64,000 nucleotides of DNA from Bacteroidales bacterium. Its GTDB lineage: Bacteria; Bacteroidota; Bacteroidia; Bacteroidales; Prolixibacteraceae. Below the pieces are notes generated by a model that saw nothing but the letters and a program-made list of their open reading frames with translations, did not search any database and was not told where the DNA came from. The translations under genes were made by a program, and so were the position numbers. The stretch spans positions 310,001 to 374,000 of the forward strand of contig JAAYDJ010000021.1 in NCBI GenBank assembly GCA_012729335.1, read 5' to 3'. Shown piece by piece: positions 1-8,756 of the stretch. Numbering within the stretch: position 1 is the stretch's first letter; each line of letters begins with the position of its first letter.

Positions 1-129
1 ACCCTGAAGATGACCCCGGATCAACGCAGTGAGCTGATTGTCAAGATTCTGGAATATCTCCACTATCATTTCGGGAATTTGCAGTCACTAAACTCCCTGC
101 CCGTTTTAAAAGAGATGTTCCATGATTGA
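1..129 (+). CDS. recO: DNA repair protein RecO, C-terminal end (partial)
   Basis: Only the last 42 codons lie in the window; the 5' end is cut by the left edge. The peptide ends with a Tyr/His-rich helix followed by SLPVLKEMF, which resembles the C-terminal helix of RecO proteins from Bacteroidota. RecO loads RecA on SSB-coated single-stranded DNA in the RecF pathway. The assignment rests on this short tail only, so the family is tentative, but the reading frame is open from base 1 to the TGA at 127-129. The promoter of the next gene overlaps the stop codon. Confidence 0.5.
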   Translation, partial: TLKMTPDQRSELIVKILEYLHYHFGNLQSLNSLPVLKEMFHD

Positions 130-154
130 ATGAAAGGAATAATTTCTACATTTG
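126..154 (+). promoter_or_regulatory. Bacteroidota-type promoter for the aminotransferase gene
   Basis: A TTG at 126-128 is followed after 18 bases by TACATTTG at 147-154, an exact match to the Bacteroidota -7 consensus TAnnTTTG. The start codon at 205 lies 50 bases downstream. The -33 part is weak. Confidence 0.45.
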
Positions 155-204
155 TTTGTTGTTAACGGATCCAAACAAAACTGGAGAAAAACGCAGGTTA
201 CCTT

Positions 205-1359
205 ATGCAAACGAAATTACCGGAAACACAGGGAAGCTCATTATGGGATATGCGGGAAATGGCCATGGAGCACCAGGCCATCGACATGTCGGTAGGGGTT
301 ACGGAGTTTAGTCTTCCGGCCCGTTTGGGGGAGCTTGCCTCTTCGGTGATCAGAAACCAATACAACAATTATGCTCCGGTTGCGGGATGTATGTCGTTGC
401 GGGAGCAGGTGGCGGCCCGGTATTTCAACCGCTACGGAAAGCGCTATTCGCCCGTGACGGAGGTCACCATTTCCGCGGGGCCCATTCAGGCCATTTCGAC
501 GGCGATCACCGCCGTGGTGAATGAAGGTGACGAGGTCATCATCTTTGAGCCCTCTTACCTCACCTACGGACCGGCGGTGCGTTTGAACGGAGGCACGCCG
601 GTGCATGTGCCCCTGAAGGAGCCTGGGTTCAGAGTAGAGTGGGAGGATCTGCGGAAAATGATCACCACCCGTACGCGGCTGATCATTATCAACACCCCGC
701 ATAATCCCACCGGCATCGTATTCAGCCGTGAAGACATGCTTCAGCTGCAGCGTCTGACGGCAGGTACCGGCATCTACATCATCAGTGACGAGACCTACGA
801 GTGTCTCTCCTATGATCAGGACAAGCATCAGAGTGCCGGGCAGTTTGAGGGATTGGCCAGCCGCAGCTTCATCGTTTCTTCGCCGGGGCCGGTTTATCAT
901 ATCAACGGCTGGGGACTGGCCTGGTGCCTGGCTCCGGAAGCCATGACCGCAGAATTCCGGAAAATCCAGGAGTACCAGATCGTCAACGTGGCCTATCCCC
1001 TCCAGCAGGCCCTGGCTGAATACATGGAGGGGGAGGATAGCCGCGATGAGATCAACGAGTTCTACCAGGGGAAAAGGAATTACTTCAACCGGTTACTCAA
1101 GGGCAGCCCTTATATCCTGCATCCCACACAGGGAAGTTATTTTCAGCTGGTCAGCTTTTCGGCGATCTCGCAGGTACCCGATACGGAGTTTGCACTGCGG
1201 CTCCTCAGGGAAGGTGGCGTGGCCGCTGCTCCTCTTTCCCTGTTCATGCACAAGAAAAAGAGTACCCCCTATCTGCGGTTTTGTTTTGCCAAGAAGAATG
1301 AAACCCTGGAAGAGGTGGCCCGCAGAATGATTGATTTCGCGGCCAAAGCCGCCTTCTAA
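205..1359 (+). CDS. Fold-type I aminotransferase homologue lacking the PLP lysine
   Basis: This 384-residue protein aligns along its length with class I/II aminotransferases of the methionine/kynurenine aminotransferase group. The NTPHNPTG motif (163-170), the aspartate of SDETY (Asp195) that normally binds the pyridine nitrogen, and a C-terminal LRFCFAK with the substrate-carboxylate arginine are present. In active relatives the next motif reads SFGKTxHxTGWK, with the Lys forming the Schiff base with PLP. Here residues 226-237 read SPGPVYHINGWG, so the catalytic Lys is Pro229 (codon CCG at 889-891) and the second Lys is Gly. The frame is intact and there is no sign of decay. It is therefore probably not a transaminase; a binding, regulatory or altered catalytic role is possible. 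Its stop codon overlaps that of the convergent MEMO/AMMECR1 gene. Confidence 0.8.
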   Translation: MQTKLPETQGSSLWDMREMAMEHQAIDMSVGVTEFSLPARLGELASSVIRNQYNNYAPVAGCMSLREQVAARYFNRYGKRYSPVTEVTISAGPIQAISTAITAVVNEGDEVIIFEPSYLTYGPAVRLNGGTPVHVPLKEPGFRVEWEDLRKMITTRTRLIIINTPHNPTGIVFSREDMLQLQRLTAGTGIYIISDETYECLSYDQDKHQSAGQFEGLASRSFIVSSPGPVYHINGWGLAWCLAPEAMTAEFRKIQEYQIVNVAYPLQQALAEYMEGEDSRDEINEFYQGKRNYFNRLLKGSPYILHPTQGSYFQLVSFSAISQVPDTEFALRLLREGGVAAAPLSLFMHKKKSTPYLRFCFAKKNETLEEVARRMIDFAAKAAF

Positions 1360-2906
1360 GGGTTCTGCGGGCTCTCAGACGCCTTGTCGGAGAAAACGAT
1401 GGCCTCATAGACGAAGAGTTCCGCGTGTTTCCATCCTTCCCATCCCAATCCGGCCTTATCGCGGGAACACCTGCCGAGTAATTCCTCCCTGTCCCAACCG
1501 TAGTGGGTGGCCACCTGGGGAAGGAAGGTTCCTGAAGAGCATCCCTTTTTGATATAGATTCCATGTATTCCGGGGAGGATCTCTTCGGGGGAGTGGATTT
1601 TCCTGGGGGGGGTAAGTACGGAAATTTCGAGATTCATGGCGGAAAGTTCTTCAGGTTGAAGGGGTTTGAAGCGGCCGTCGTGGACCGCAGAGGCTGCAGA
1701 GCGGTCTACCACATCGGCCAGGGGATCTCCGGTATCGAAACTTCCTATGCATCCCCGCAGTTTTCCTTCAATATAAATGGAAACAAAGGCTCCGGCAGGT
1801 TTTTCAAGGCTGCTGGTCGTGGAAGTGGATACATCTGTTTCCCTGCTTTCGGCGGGGTTTCTTTTTCCATGGAGGACCATGGAGGTCACCGAGGAGCGGG
1901 CGATGGCCAGCAGCGCCTGTTTATCCTCACTTGTGAGGGTAAAAGCCCTTTCTTCGTTGGAAAAGAAAGCCACGGCACTGTACCCGACCACGCGGTCATG
2001 GTCGCCGTAGCGGGGTTCGTCGCCTGAGTTGGCATAGTCTATCCATTCGGCTCTCAGGGATGCCGGGGAGGTGAGGTGGAGCAGGGTCACCACCGAGGTC
2101 CATCCGCACAAGGCCGTCGCCAGTCCGGGAAGCCCCTTCTTCCTGCTTTCCGACAGCTGTTTGAGCAAATATGCGGGATCATTGGCCAGGATCGCTTCTG
2201 TGGTGGCGTGATCGGTAGCCACGGCATCCTCATAGCAGGGGTAGTGTGAGAGGTCGGAACTGGCCACGAAGAGGTTTTCGGAGGTGAAATACGGCCTGAG
2301 TATATCGGCGAGCTGCAGGCATTCCTGGGGGTTGCTGGTTCCCAGGATGAGAGGGACCAGGAGGAAGCCCGGGGCCAGTTTTTCCTGCAGGAAGGGGAGT
2401 TGTACCTCGAGGCTGTGTTCTCCCAGGTGAGCTTTCCCGCCGGGGTTGACGAGAAAGGATTCACGGGTCAGGAGCCGGCAGGTCTCCCTGTCTACAGGTA
2501 CTTTTCCGAGGGGTGTCTCATAATCTCCGTCGCACCAGGCCGAAGCCCCCGGGAAATGCATCTGGTGGCTTGAGGCCAGAATGAAAACCTTCCGGTAGGG
2601 ATGGCCTGCAGGGATCTGGTTAAATCCCGAGGCGGCCACCCTGCCGCTGAAAACATACCCCGCATGAGGCACCACCAGAGCCCGGGGTGACTGACCAGGG
2701 TGCAGGGGCGCTTTCGCCTCCCTGAAAAGACGGGTCACCTCCTCCCGGAGCGGCTTTTCACCTATGGGATAAAACCTCCCGGCCACGGCGGCCGGCCGGT
2801 CTCCCTCTTTTGTGGTGTGCTGTGACATGTGGCTGATTCTTACACCCCGGAGGCCGGGATACTTTTCTGTTTTACGGTAAAAAAGAGGCCAGGTTCTGTT
2901 TTGCAT
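1356..2906 (-). CDS. Fused MEMO1-AMMECR1 protein (AmmeMemoRadiSam proteins B and A)
   Basis: Residues about 37-316 form a MEMO1 domain, related to extradiol dioxygenases, with the family's His81 (VVPHAGY), His114 (SSHQMH) and Cys267 (ALCG). Residues about 322-510 form an AMMECR1 domain with the invariant LRGCIG at 383-388. In many prokaryotes these are separate genes next to a radical SAM gene; here A and B are one polypeptide and no radical SAM partner lies nearby. The biochemical role of the system is not settled. The start at 2906 has an A-rich upstream context; an in-frame ATG at 2828 gives a protein beginning just before the MEMO domain and is equally possible. The TAG stop (1356-1358) overlaps the TAA of the convergent aminotransferase gene. 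Confidence 0.85.
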   Translation of the reverse strand: MQNRTWPLFYRKTEKYPGLRGVRISHMSQHTTKEGDRPAAVAGRFYPIGEKPLREEVTRLFREAKAPLHPGQSPRALVVPHAGYVFSGRVAASGFNQIPAGHPYRKVFILASSHQMHFPGASAWCDGDYETPLGKVPVDRETCRLLTRESFLVNPGGKAHLGEHSLEVQLPFLQEKLAPGFLLVPLILGTSNPQECLQLADILRPYFTSENLFVASSDLSHYPCYEDAVATDHATTEAILANDPAYLLKQLSESRKKGLPGLATALCGWTSVVTLLHLTSPASLRAEWIDYANSGDEPRYGDHDRVVGYSAVAFFSNEERAFTLTSEDKQALLAIARSSVTSMVLHGKRNPAESRETDVSTSTTSSLEKPAGAFVSIYIEGKLRGCIGSFDTGDPLADVVDRSAASAVHDGRFKPLQPEELSAMNLEISVLTPPRKIHSPEEILPGIHGIYIKKGCSSGTFLPQVATHYGWDREELLGRCSRDKAGLGWEGWKHAELFVYEAIVFSDKASESPQNP

Positions 2907-3004
2907 AATCTTTGACCGCTAAACCCGAAATGGGCGACTGGGCTTTTTTCCGGGGAAATTTCTTTAACTTTAGGGGTAATTACCGGACCTAAAAAACAAC
3001 GATT

Positions 3005-4510
3005 ATGGCTTCAACCCTTAAAATCAACAGACGCAGGTTTCTGGCGACGACGGCGGCTGCTTCGGCTGGTTTGACGATTCTTCCCGGGAGTGTTTTAGGA
3101 GGGCGCGGACGGGTGGCCCCCAGCGACAGGCTGACCATTGCCTACATAGGCTGCGGCACCCAGGGGCTTCGCGAAATGACCACCCTGATTGCCGACCCGG
3201 CCGTGCAGATCGTGGCGGTCTGCGATCCCAACAAATTCACCACCGACTATGTCGACTGGTCGGCCGACGGATTGAAAAACGATATCCGCCGGGCGCTGGG
3301 GGATTCTTTCTGGGGTTCGGCGTTGAAGGGAATTCCGGGAGGCCGCGATGTGGGGCAGGAGTTCGTGCAGAAGTATTATGCCCAATCCACCGGAAAAGGA
3401 AGCTATCAGTGTCCCTCCTACAGTGATTTCCGGGAGTTGCTGGAGAAGGAGCGGGATATCGATGCCGTGAAGATCATGACTCCCGACCATCTGCATGCGG
3501 CGGTGGCCCTGGCTTCCATGAAGAAGGGGAAGCATGTGGTGACCCACAAGCCCATTGCCAACCGGATGAATGAGGCAAAAAAAACCATTGAGATGGCGGG
3601 GACGCCCGGGTTAAGCACCCATCTGCTGGCATGGAGCCGCCGCCCCGGTTATGATACCATTAAAAGCTGGATCGCCGCGGGGTTCATCGGCACCCTCCGC
3701 GAAATCCACAACTGGTCGAACCGGCCGGTATGGCCCCAGTGGCAGGCCAATCCCACGGAAACACCGCCGGTGCCCAAAGGTTTTGACTGGTCGCTGTGGC
3801 TGGGGCCCGTGCCCGACCGCCCCTACCATCCTCATTATACCCATGCGGTCTTCCGGGGGTGGTACGACTTTGGCGGGGGCAGTATCGCCGACATGGGTCA
3901 TTACAGCCTCTTCCCGTTGTTTCTCACCCTGGGCATAGATACGCCGGCCATCAGCGCCGAGGCGTATGCATCCACCACCTGTACCCTTGACGGGGGTGTG
4001 TCACGACAGCTCCGCAACGAAGTGGCCTTTCCGCTCTCCTGCATCATCCGGTTTGAGTTTCCGGCCCAGAAGGAGTTACCCCCCTTCGACCTGATCTGGT
4101 ACGACGGGGGCATACGCCCCCTGGTTCCCGATGAACTCCGCCATACCGGGAAAGGGCTTTCACCCGAAGGCATGATGTTTGTAGGCGACAAGGGAAAGAT
4201 TGTGGCCGGCTTCCGGGGAGAAAATCCTGTGTTGCTGCCCGAAACCAAAATGGAACTGCTCCGGAAGGAAGAGAAGGAGGAGAAAGAGGAACGCGGCAAT
4301 GCGGTGTGGATCGATGCTTTCCGCAACGGAAGCCAATCGCCCGGAAGTTTTATTTATGCTGGTCCGGTCACCGAAACCATCCTTTTGGGAGGGGTGGCCC
4401 TACGGGCAGGGAAAAAGGTGGTTTACGACAGCCGGGAAATGAAAATCACCAACCTTCCGGAAGCCAACCGGTACCTGACCCGGGAATACCGCCCCGGATG
4501 GGAGATCTGA
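3005..4510 (+). CDS. Tat-exported Gfo/Idh/MocA family oxidoreductase
   Basis: The N-terminus carries a twin-arginine signal (NRRRFLATTAAAS, residues 8-20) and a hydrophobic stretch, so the enzyme is exported folded, probably with its cofactor bound. A Rossmann motif follows (IAYIGCGTQG, 45-54), with a CDP at the end of strand 2. The usual EKP motif reads HKP (181-183): the conserved lysine is kept but the preceding glutamate is histidine. The C-terminal half is the alpha/beta substrate domain of the family. These enzymes oxidise or reduce sugars with tightly bound NAD(P). The isomerase gene starts about 50 bases downstream in the same direction, which suggests a sugar-conversion pair acting in the periplasm. 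The substrate cannot be read from the sequence. Confidence 0.85.
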   Translation: MASTLKINRRRFLATTAAASAGLTILPGSVLGGRGRVAPSDRLTIAYIGCGTQGLREMTTLIADPAVQIVAVCDPNKFTTDYVDWSADGLKNDIRRALGDSFWGSALKGIPGGRDVGQEFVQKYYAQSTGKGSYQCPSYSDFRELLEKERDIDAVKIMTPDHLHAAVALASMKKGKHVVTHKPIANRMNEAKKTIEMAGTPGLSTHLLAWSRRPGYDTIKSWIAAGFIGTLREIHNWSNRPVWPQWQANPTETPPVPKGFDWSLWLGPVPDRPYHPHYTHAVFRGWYDFGGGSIADMGHYSLFPLFLTLGIDTPAISAEAYASTTCTLDGGVSRQLRNEVAFPLSCIIRFEFPAQKELPPFDLIWYDGGIRPLVPDELRHTGKGLSPEGMMFVGDKGKIVAGFRGENPVLLPETKMELLRKEEKEEKEERGNAVWIDAFRNGSQSPGSFIYAGPVTETILLGGVALRAGKKVVYDSREMKITNLPEANRYLTREYRPGWEI

Positions 4511-4560
4511 AGATACGGGCGGTAGGATTTCCGGAGAAAACCATGTACATCATCTTTAAA

Positions 4561-5436
4561 ATGAGAGATATGATCACAAGAAGAACTTTTTTAAGCCGGT
4601 CGGTGGCGACCCTTGGGACGCTGGCTGTGGCCTCGCAGATTCCCCTGGGCCTTTCGGCCCGCCCCGCCGGGTTTCCGGCACCCCGGAAATATAAACTTCC
4701 CCTGGGGTTTCAGGTGTGGACCATCAGGGAGGATCTGCTGAAAGACTTTCCCGGGACCCTGAAGAAGATGGCTGCGCTGGGATACGAAACCGTGGAGATG
4801 TGTTCGCCTCCGGGATACGGTTGGACCCCTCTGGTGAAATATTCAGGGAAAGAGATAAAGAAAATCATCAACGACGCCGGGTTGCAGCTGGAGAGCACCC
4901 ACTACGGGATGAAGGAACTTCGGGAAAACCTGGGGGAACGCATCGAATTTGCGGCCTCCTCGGGTCAGAAACAGATGGTTCTCTCCAGTTTCGGTCTACC
5001 GAAGGAGGCTTCACTTGATGACTGGCGCCGGGCGGCGCAGGAACTGAATGAGATAGGCCGCAAAACCGCAGCCGCAGGTCTCCAGATGGGATTCCACAAC
5101 CACCATACCGAATTCCAGGAGATCGACGGGGTGCTTATCTATGATGAGCTGCTGAAGAATTTCGATCCACTGCTGGTAAAGATGCAGTTTCAGGTGGCCG
5201 TGGTGAACATCGGTTTCCAGGCCGCCGACTATTTCCTGAAATACCAGGGGAGGTTTATCTCGGCGCACCTGGCCGACTGGTCTTATCTTCAGGAGAAAAA
5301 TGTAGCTCTGGGACAGGGCGGTGTCGACTGGGATCTATTCTTTGAAAGGGCCGACAAAGCGGGTTTGAAAAACCTTTTCGTGGAGATGGACCCGGTCACC
5401 TTTGCCGACAGCGCAAAGTTTTACTACGGTAAATAG
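4561..5436 (+). CDS. Tat-exported sugar phosphate isomerase/epimerase (TIM barrel)
   Basis: The protein belongs to the xylose-isomerase-like TIM barrel family (AP endonuclease 2 fold). After a twin-arginine signal (ITRRTFLSR) come QVWTIREDL, the strand-2 motif YETVEM, and the metal-site motifs GFHNHHTEF and ISAHLADW. It ends with GQGGVDWDLFF and VEMDPV, typical of the family. Start codons at 4543, 4561 and 4570 are all in frame and keep the Tat motif; 4561 was chosen because it follows TTTAAA and gives a short n-region. The frame is open well upstream into the preceding gene, but that part has no family similarity. It is probably co-transcribed with the Gfo/Idh/MocA gene and may act on the same sugar. 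Confidence 0.8.
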   Translation: MRDMITRRTFLSRSVATLGTLAVASQIPLGLSARPAGFPAPRKYKLPLGFQVWTIREDLLKDFPGTLKKMAALGYETVEMCSPPGYGWTPLVKYSGKEIKKIINDAGLQLESTHYGMKELRENLGERIEFAASSGQKQMVLSSFGLPKEASLDDWRRAAQELNEIGRKTAAAGLQMGFHNHHTEFQEIDGVLIYDELLKNFDPLLVKMQFQVAVVNIGFQAADYFLKYQGRFISAHLADWSYLQEKNVALGQGGVDWDLFFERADKAGLKNLFVEMDPVTFADSAKFYYGK

Positions 5437-5605
5437 TCCGCCTCTTCTTCCGGGGGCCCCTCCGGAGATCTGTGACCAGGAGGGTCTCACTGGGTTTAAG
5501 AGCCGGTGAGGCTTTATAGCTTACCATGCATATCGCGGCACAGTCCAGGCAAGAGGGCAGGCACTTCAGCCAGGTGCCGGTGATGCCCGGGGGCGACGGG
5601 CCTGG

Positions 5606-7345
5606 TTAGTGAGCGGCCGGAACTTTCAGCCGCTCGCCGGTGCCCTGAATCATGATGCGTTCCCACTCCCTGCCGTAGCCCGGAAATTTCGGTGACGGCG
5701 GGATGTTTTTTCCGTTGCCGTTGTCTTTCAGCTGGTGCCCCTCGGTGGCTTTCAGGTTGCCGTCGGTATACTTCATAAAGAGGTAGTGGTAGAATTTTTT
5801 CCAGGCGCTTACCAGCAGGTCGCCTGAATATACCGAATAGGCGGTGACATAATCCACGGCTTCCGAAGGATTTTTCTGCCATAGGGCTGAGGCTTGCTGG
5901 TCGGTGACGGCCACTTCGCCGCGGAACCGTTTTTCCCATTCCGCCTGGTATTCCTCAATTTCGGGGTGGATCATATCATAGCGGGTGTAGGCCCAGTTGT
6001 TGACCTGGCTGAAGGTCCAGAAGGCGGAGGTTTCTGACCAGGTGATCATCGAGCCGTTGCCACGGGCGTAACTTTCGGGGATGGTGTGGATGCCGCAATA
6101 CATGGGGGCGTAGACGCACCCGTCGGCGTCGTCGACGCCGAACCAGAAGATGCCGCCGATGGGATCGGGGAGCCATGGGCGCGACTGGGCCACGAAGCTG
6201 TAGCCGGTTTGTTGGGTGGCCACCGCCCGCTCGTTGAGGTATGTGACCCCGTCGACGGTGAATTCCATGGGCCGCCACCGGTAAGGAAGCCTGAATGGGC
6301 CGGCACCCGGGTCGTTGCGCATGTCAAGGGGAGTCTCTTCATAATGGTCGCGCATGCCGGCCATCACCTGTTCCAGGGTGACCGGTTCGTCGGGTTTCAC
6401 CCATAAGGGCAGCCGGTTGGTTACAAACCGGTTGGGGTTGGCGCTTCTGTCGGGGTAGCGGGCATCCCGGTCGAACTGCCCCAGGGCATAACGCGTATGA
6501 TCTTCGTTGTCGCGAATCTTACCGTTGATTTTCCGGAAAAAGGACCACACCCGGGCGTCACAAAACCTGGCACCGCCAAAAGTGACGGGATTGTAGACAT
6601 CGGAGAAGCTGAAAGCCGTTTCAGGGCCTGAATAGAATCCCTGTTTTAAGGCAAAAGAGATCACATCGGGAGAGTGATATACCTCCTGTGTGGAATCATC
6701 CCAGTTGTTTTGTTTCTGAAAGGGGAAGGTGGTGATGCGGGCCTGGTTGGCGTGGCCGCTCACCGTGCCGTCAGGGATGCGCAGGGCGACCCATACGGCC
6801 CCCTTCTCATATTTACCCTTGCCGATCATCTCCAGGATCCAGGCTTCGTTTTTGTCGGAAACAGAAAAGGATTCCCCGGAAGAAGCATAACCATATTGGG
6901 CCACCAGGTCAGTGATCACCTTTATGGCTTGCCTGGCGGTTTGGGAGCGCTGGAGGGCGATCCGCATCAGAGATCCGTAATCAAGGAAAGCTCCCGGCTG
7001 CGACTGCAGCGAATCGAGTCCCCCGAAGGTGGTCTCCCCGATGGCCACCTGGTGCTCATTCATAAACTGAACCACCGAATAGGTATGGGCTACCTCGGGG
7101 ATGGTCCCCAGGAATTTGCCGTTCTCGTAATGGTAGATTTCACAGGCGGTTCCCGGGGCATGATCGGCGGCGGGGTAAAAGGCGATGGAGCCGTAACGGG
7201 TGTGGGAGTCGGCGGCATAGGTGATCATCACTGAACCGTCGCTGCTGGCCCCGCGGGTAATAATCAGGTTGGTGCAGGCCCGGCTGCCTTGATGGGCGGC
7301 CATCAGGACCATGACCGTCCCTATGAGGGTCATTTTAATCTTCAT
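5606..7345 (-). CDS. C69 family dipeptidase
   Basis: The protein has a signal peptide (residues 1-23) followed directly by Cys24 in RACTNLIITRGASSDGS. In peptidase family C69 (formerly U34) this cysteine becomes the N-terminal nucleophile of an Ntn-hydrolase fold after removal of the leader. Further family features are YAADSH, IGETTFGG and the long C-terminal region with YAPMYCGIHTIPESY. Length (579 aa) fits exported bacterial members. It likely trims dipeptides in the periplasm. A perfect -7 box lies 16 bases upstream of the start, supporting this start and a very short leader. It is encoded alone; the isomerase gene points towards it and the barrel gene upstream has a separate leader. Confidence 0.9.
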   Translation of the reverse strand: MKIKMTLIGTVMVLMAAHQGSRACTNLIITRGASSDGSVMITYAADSHTRYGSIAFYPAADHAPGTACEIYHYENGKFLGTIPEVAHTYSVVQFMNEHQVAIGETTFGGLDSLQSQPGAFLDYGSLMRIALQRSQTARQAIKVITDLVAQYGYASSGESFSVSDKNEAWILEMIGKGKYEKGAVWVALRIPDGTVSGHANQARITTFPFQKQNNWDDSTQEVYHSPDVISFALKQGFYSGPETAFSFSDVYNPVTFGGARFCDARVWSFFRKINGKIRDNEDHTRYALGQFDRDARYPDRSANPNRFVTNRLPLWVKPDEPVTLEQVMAGMRDHYEETPLDMRNDPGAGPFRLPYRWRPMEFTVDGVTYLNERAVATQQTGYSFVAQSRPWLPDPIGGIFWFGVDDADGCVYAPMYCGIHTIPESYARGNGSMITWSETSAFWTFSQVNNWAYTRYDMIHPEIEEYQAEWEKRFRGEVAVTDQQASALWQKNPSEAVDYVTAYSVYSGDLLVSAWKKFYHYLFMKYTDGNLKATEGHQLKDNGNGKNIPPSPKFPGYGREWERIMIQGTGERLKVPAAH

Positions 7346-7360
7346 GTTAACCGTTTTTTA

Positions 7361-7368
7361 CAAAAATA
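7361..7368 (-). promoter_or_regulatory. -7 promoter box of the C69 dipeptidase gene
   Basis: On the minus strand the bases read TATTTTTG, an exact TAnnTTTG box, 16 bases upstream of the ATG at 7345. No clear -33 TTTG was found. Confidence 0.4.
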
Positions 7369-7533
7369 AAAAAATAGGGTTACCTGACCTACTCCGGATC
7401 ACTACTCAGCCTGGATCAGCCCCTCTTCCCGCGCCTGGTGGAGTGGATCATACTGAATAAGCTGGTGCAGTTTGTGAAAAGAAACCACCAGAGATTGATG
7501 AAGTGGGGAAAGGGCAGGTCACATACGGATAAG

Positions 7534-8358
7534 TCAGAGGGAGATGGCGGCCACTACGAAGAGCCGTTCATCGGCGGGATTCAGGATGAGGCTTCCGGTC
7601 AGGGGAAGGGAAAAGTGGTCGGTGATTTTGATTTCTTTGGTGGCGGAGAGGCCCAGGTTACACAATCCGAAGTGGCCGTAGGGGGTATGCCAGCCGTTGC
7701 CAGCCCCTGCAAACAGGGTAAAGCGGCCGGCGGTGTATCCCGCCTCGAAATAGAGGTCTCCGCCGGCGGCCCCGGCTCCGTCATTCAGGATGTAATTGGT
7801 TTCCAGGGAAAACCTTCCGGGTGCCCAGCCACCATGGAGCTCAAAGGCATGATTGTCAGTGTTCCACCAGGTCGTCCCCGAATAGTAATAGTCCATAACA
7901 CCGAGGGTGAAATCGCCCAGGCTGAGGGTGGCATACAGATCCGCTTCGGAGTGGTTTTCGTCGGCAAAATAGTAGGATCCCCAGGCGCCCAGAGTGAACC
8001 TCCCCACATTGACCTCCAGGGTGGGCTGCAGGGCCGGGCCGTTGCCCTGCCTCACTCCCCGCCAGATGTAGCTGCTGACCAGGTCCATACTTACGTTCAC
8101 CTTTATGCCTGCCTCCTCACGAAGGATTTCTGTTTCCTGTGGCAGGCTCCCGTCGTTTTCCTCCGGAAGGTTCTTTGCTGATGGTGGTAGTGATCCGGTG
8201 GCCTGTGAAAGGGTTTCTCTCCCTTCCTGCGTCAGGTCACCTGCTTCCTGCAGAAATGCCTCATCTTCCTGTGTAAACGCCGCCCACGGCCATCCGGTAA
8301 GCAATAGCATCATGATCACCATCCGGACCGGTGTATGGCAAGCCATTGGATATTTCAT
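7534..8358 (-). CDS. Putative outer membrane beta-barrel protein (TorF-like)
   Basis: A signal peptide (about residues 1-29) is followed by a Gln/Glu-rich linker of about 55 residues with no recognisable fold. From about residue 85 to the C-terminus the chain alternates short amphipathic strands and turns, ending in a hydrophobic residue after FVVAAISL. The segment VSMDLVSSYIWRGVRQG resembles the first strand of TorF-type putative porins. The barrel has an estimated eight to ten strands, so it may be too small for a general porin. Its ligand is unknown. It is transcribed separately: its leader lies in the 398-base gap that also holds the terminator of the upstream DUF5107 gene. Confidence 0.65.
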   Translation of the reverse strand: MKYPMACHTPVRMVIMMLLLTGWPWAAFTQEDEAFLQEAGDLTQEGRETLSQATGSLPPSAKNLPEENDGSLPQETEILREEAGIKVNVSMDLVSSYIWRGVRQGNGPALQPTLEVNVGRFTLGAWGSYYFADENHSEADLYATLSLGDFTLGVMDYYYSGTTWWNTDNHAFELHGGWAPGRFSLETNYILNDGAGAAGGDLYFEAGYTAGRFTLFAGAGNGWHTPYGHFGLCNLGLSATKEIKITDHFSLPLTGSLILNPADERLFVVAAISL

Positions 8359-8756
8359 ACTTAATTAGTGTAATTGTTAATTAATGCTTTGTGCTTCAGT
8401 CACATATTGATGTAAGGCCAATGACGGATCTTCACGCCCATGGAATTGGCTCCGCGGTGCTCCGCCGAACTTCGTTTCGCATGGAGCAAATATACATGTC
8501 CTTATGTAGTCGAAGCACCATGCGACTTTCATGGGTTAATGCTGCAAATGTATACCAGAAAACCCATTTCAGAGAGGACCTATGTCATGGAAAAGAAAAC
8601 AGGCCTCTGTTAAAGGCCTGTTTTTTCTGTTTCAAATGTTTCGTTGGTATGGTCAATTTCGCAAAGCAGATGCAATATACACGTGGTTTCATCCTGCCGG
8701 ATGTTGGAATCCTTAGCCTGGATATTTCATATTTGGGTGAAACATTCCGGATGCGT
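8359..8756. other. Intergenic gap between barrel gene and DUF5107 gene
   Basis: Apart from the terminator hairpin at 8596-8626, this stretch shows no convincing gene. It must contain the promoter of the barrel gene near 8360-8420, but no consensus -7 box was found there. The plus-strand open frame that starts here is a shadow of the DUF5107 gene. Confidence 0.5.
8596..8626 (-). terminator. Intrinsic terminator downstream of the polysaccharide utilisation locus
   Basis: A perfect 11-bp stem (AAAACAGGCCT, 8596-8606, with its complement at 8614-8624) encloses a 7-base loop. On the minus strand it is followed by TTTTCTTTT, and on the plus strand by a run of T, so it could work in both directions. 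It sits about 130 bases after the stop codon of the DUF5107 gene, the last gene of the minus-strand locus. Confidence 0.7.

Noticed and set aside
5486-5510. Hairpin after the isomerase gene as terminator
   Set aside because: The 8-bp stem has a wobble and a large loop and lacks a T-run.
5514-5939. 141-aa minus-strand frame
   Set aside because: It is Arg/Pro/Gly-rich and lies mostly in another frame of the C69 dipeptidase gene.
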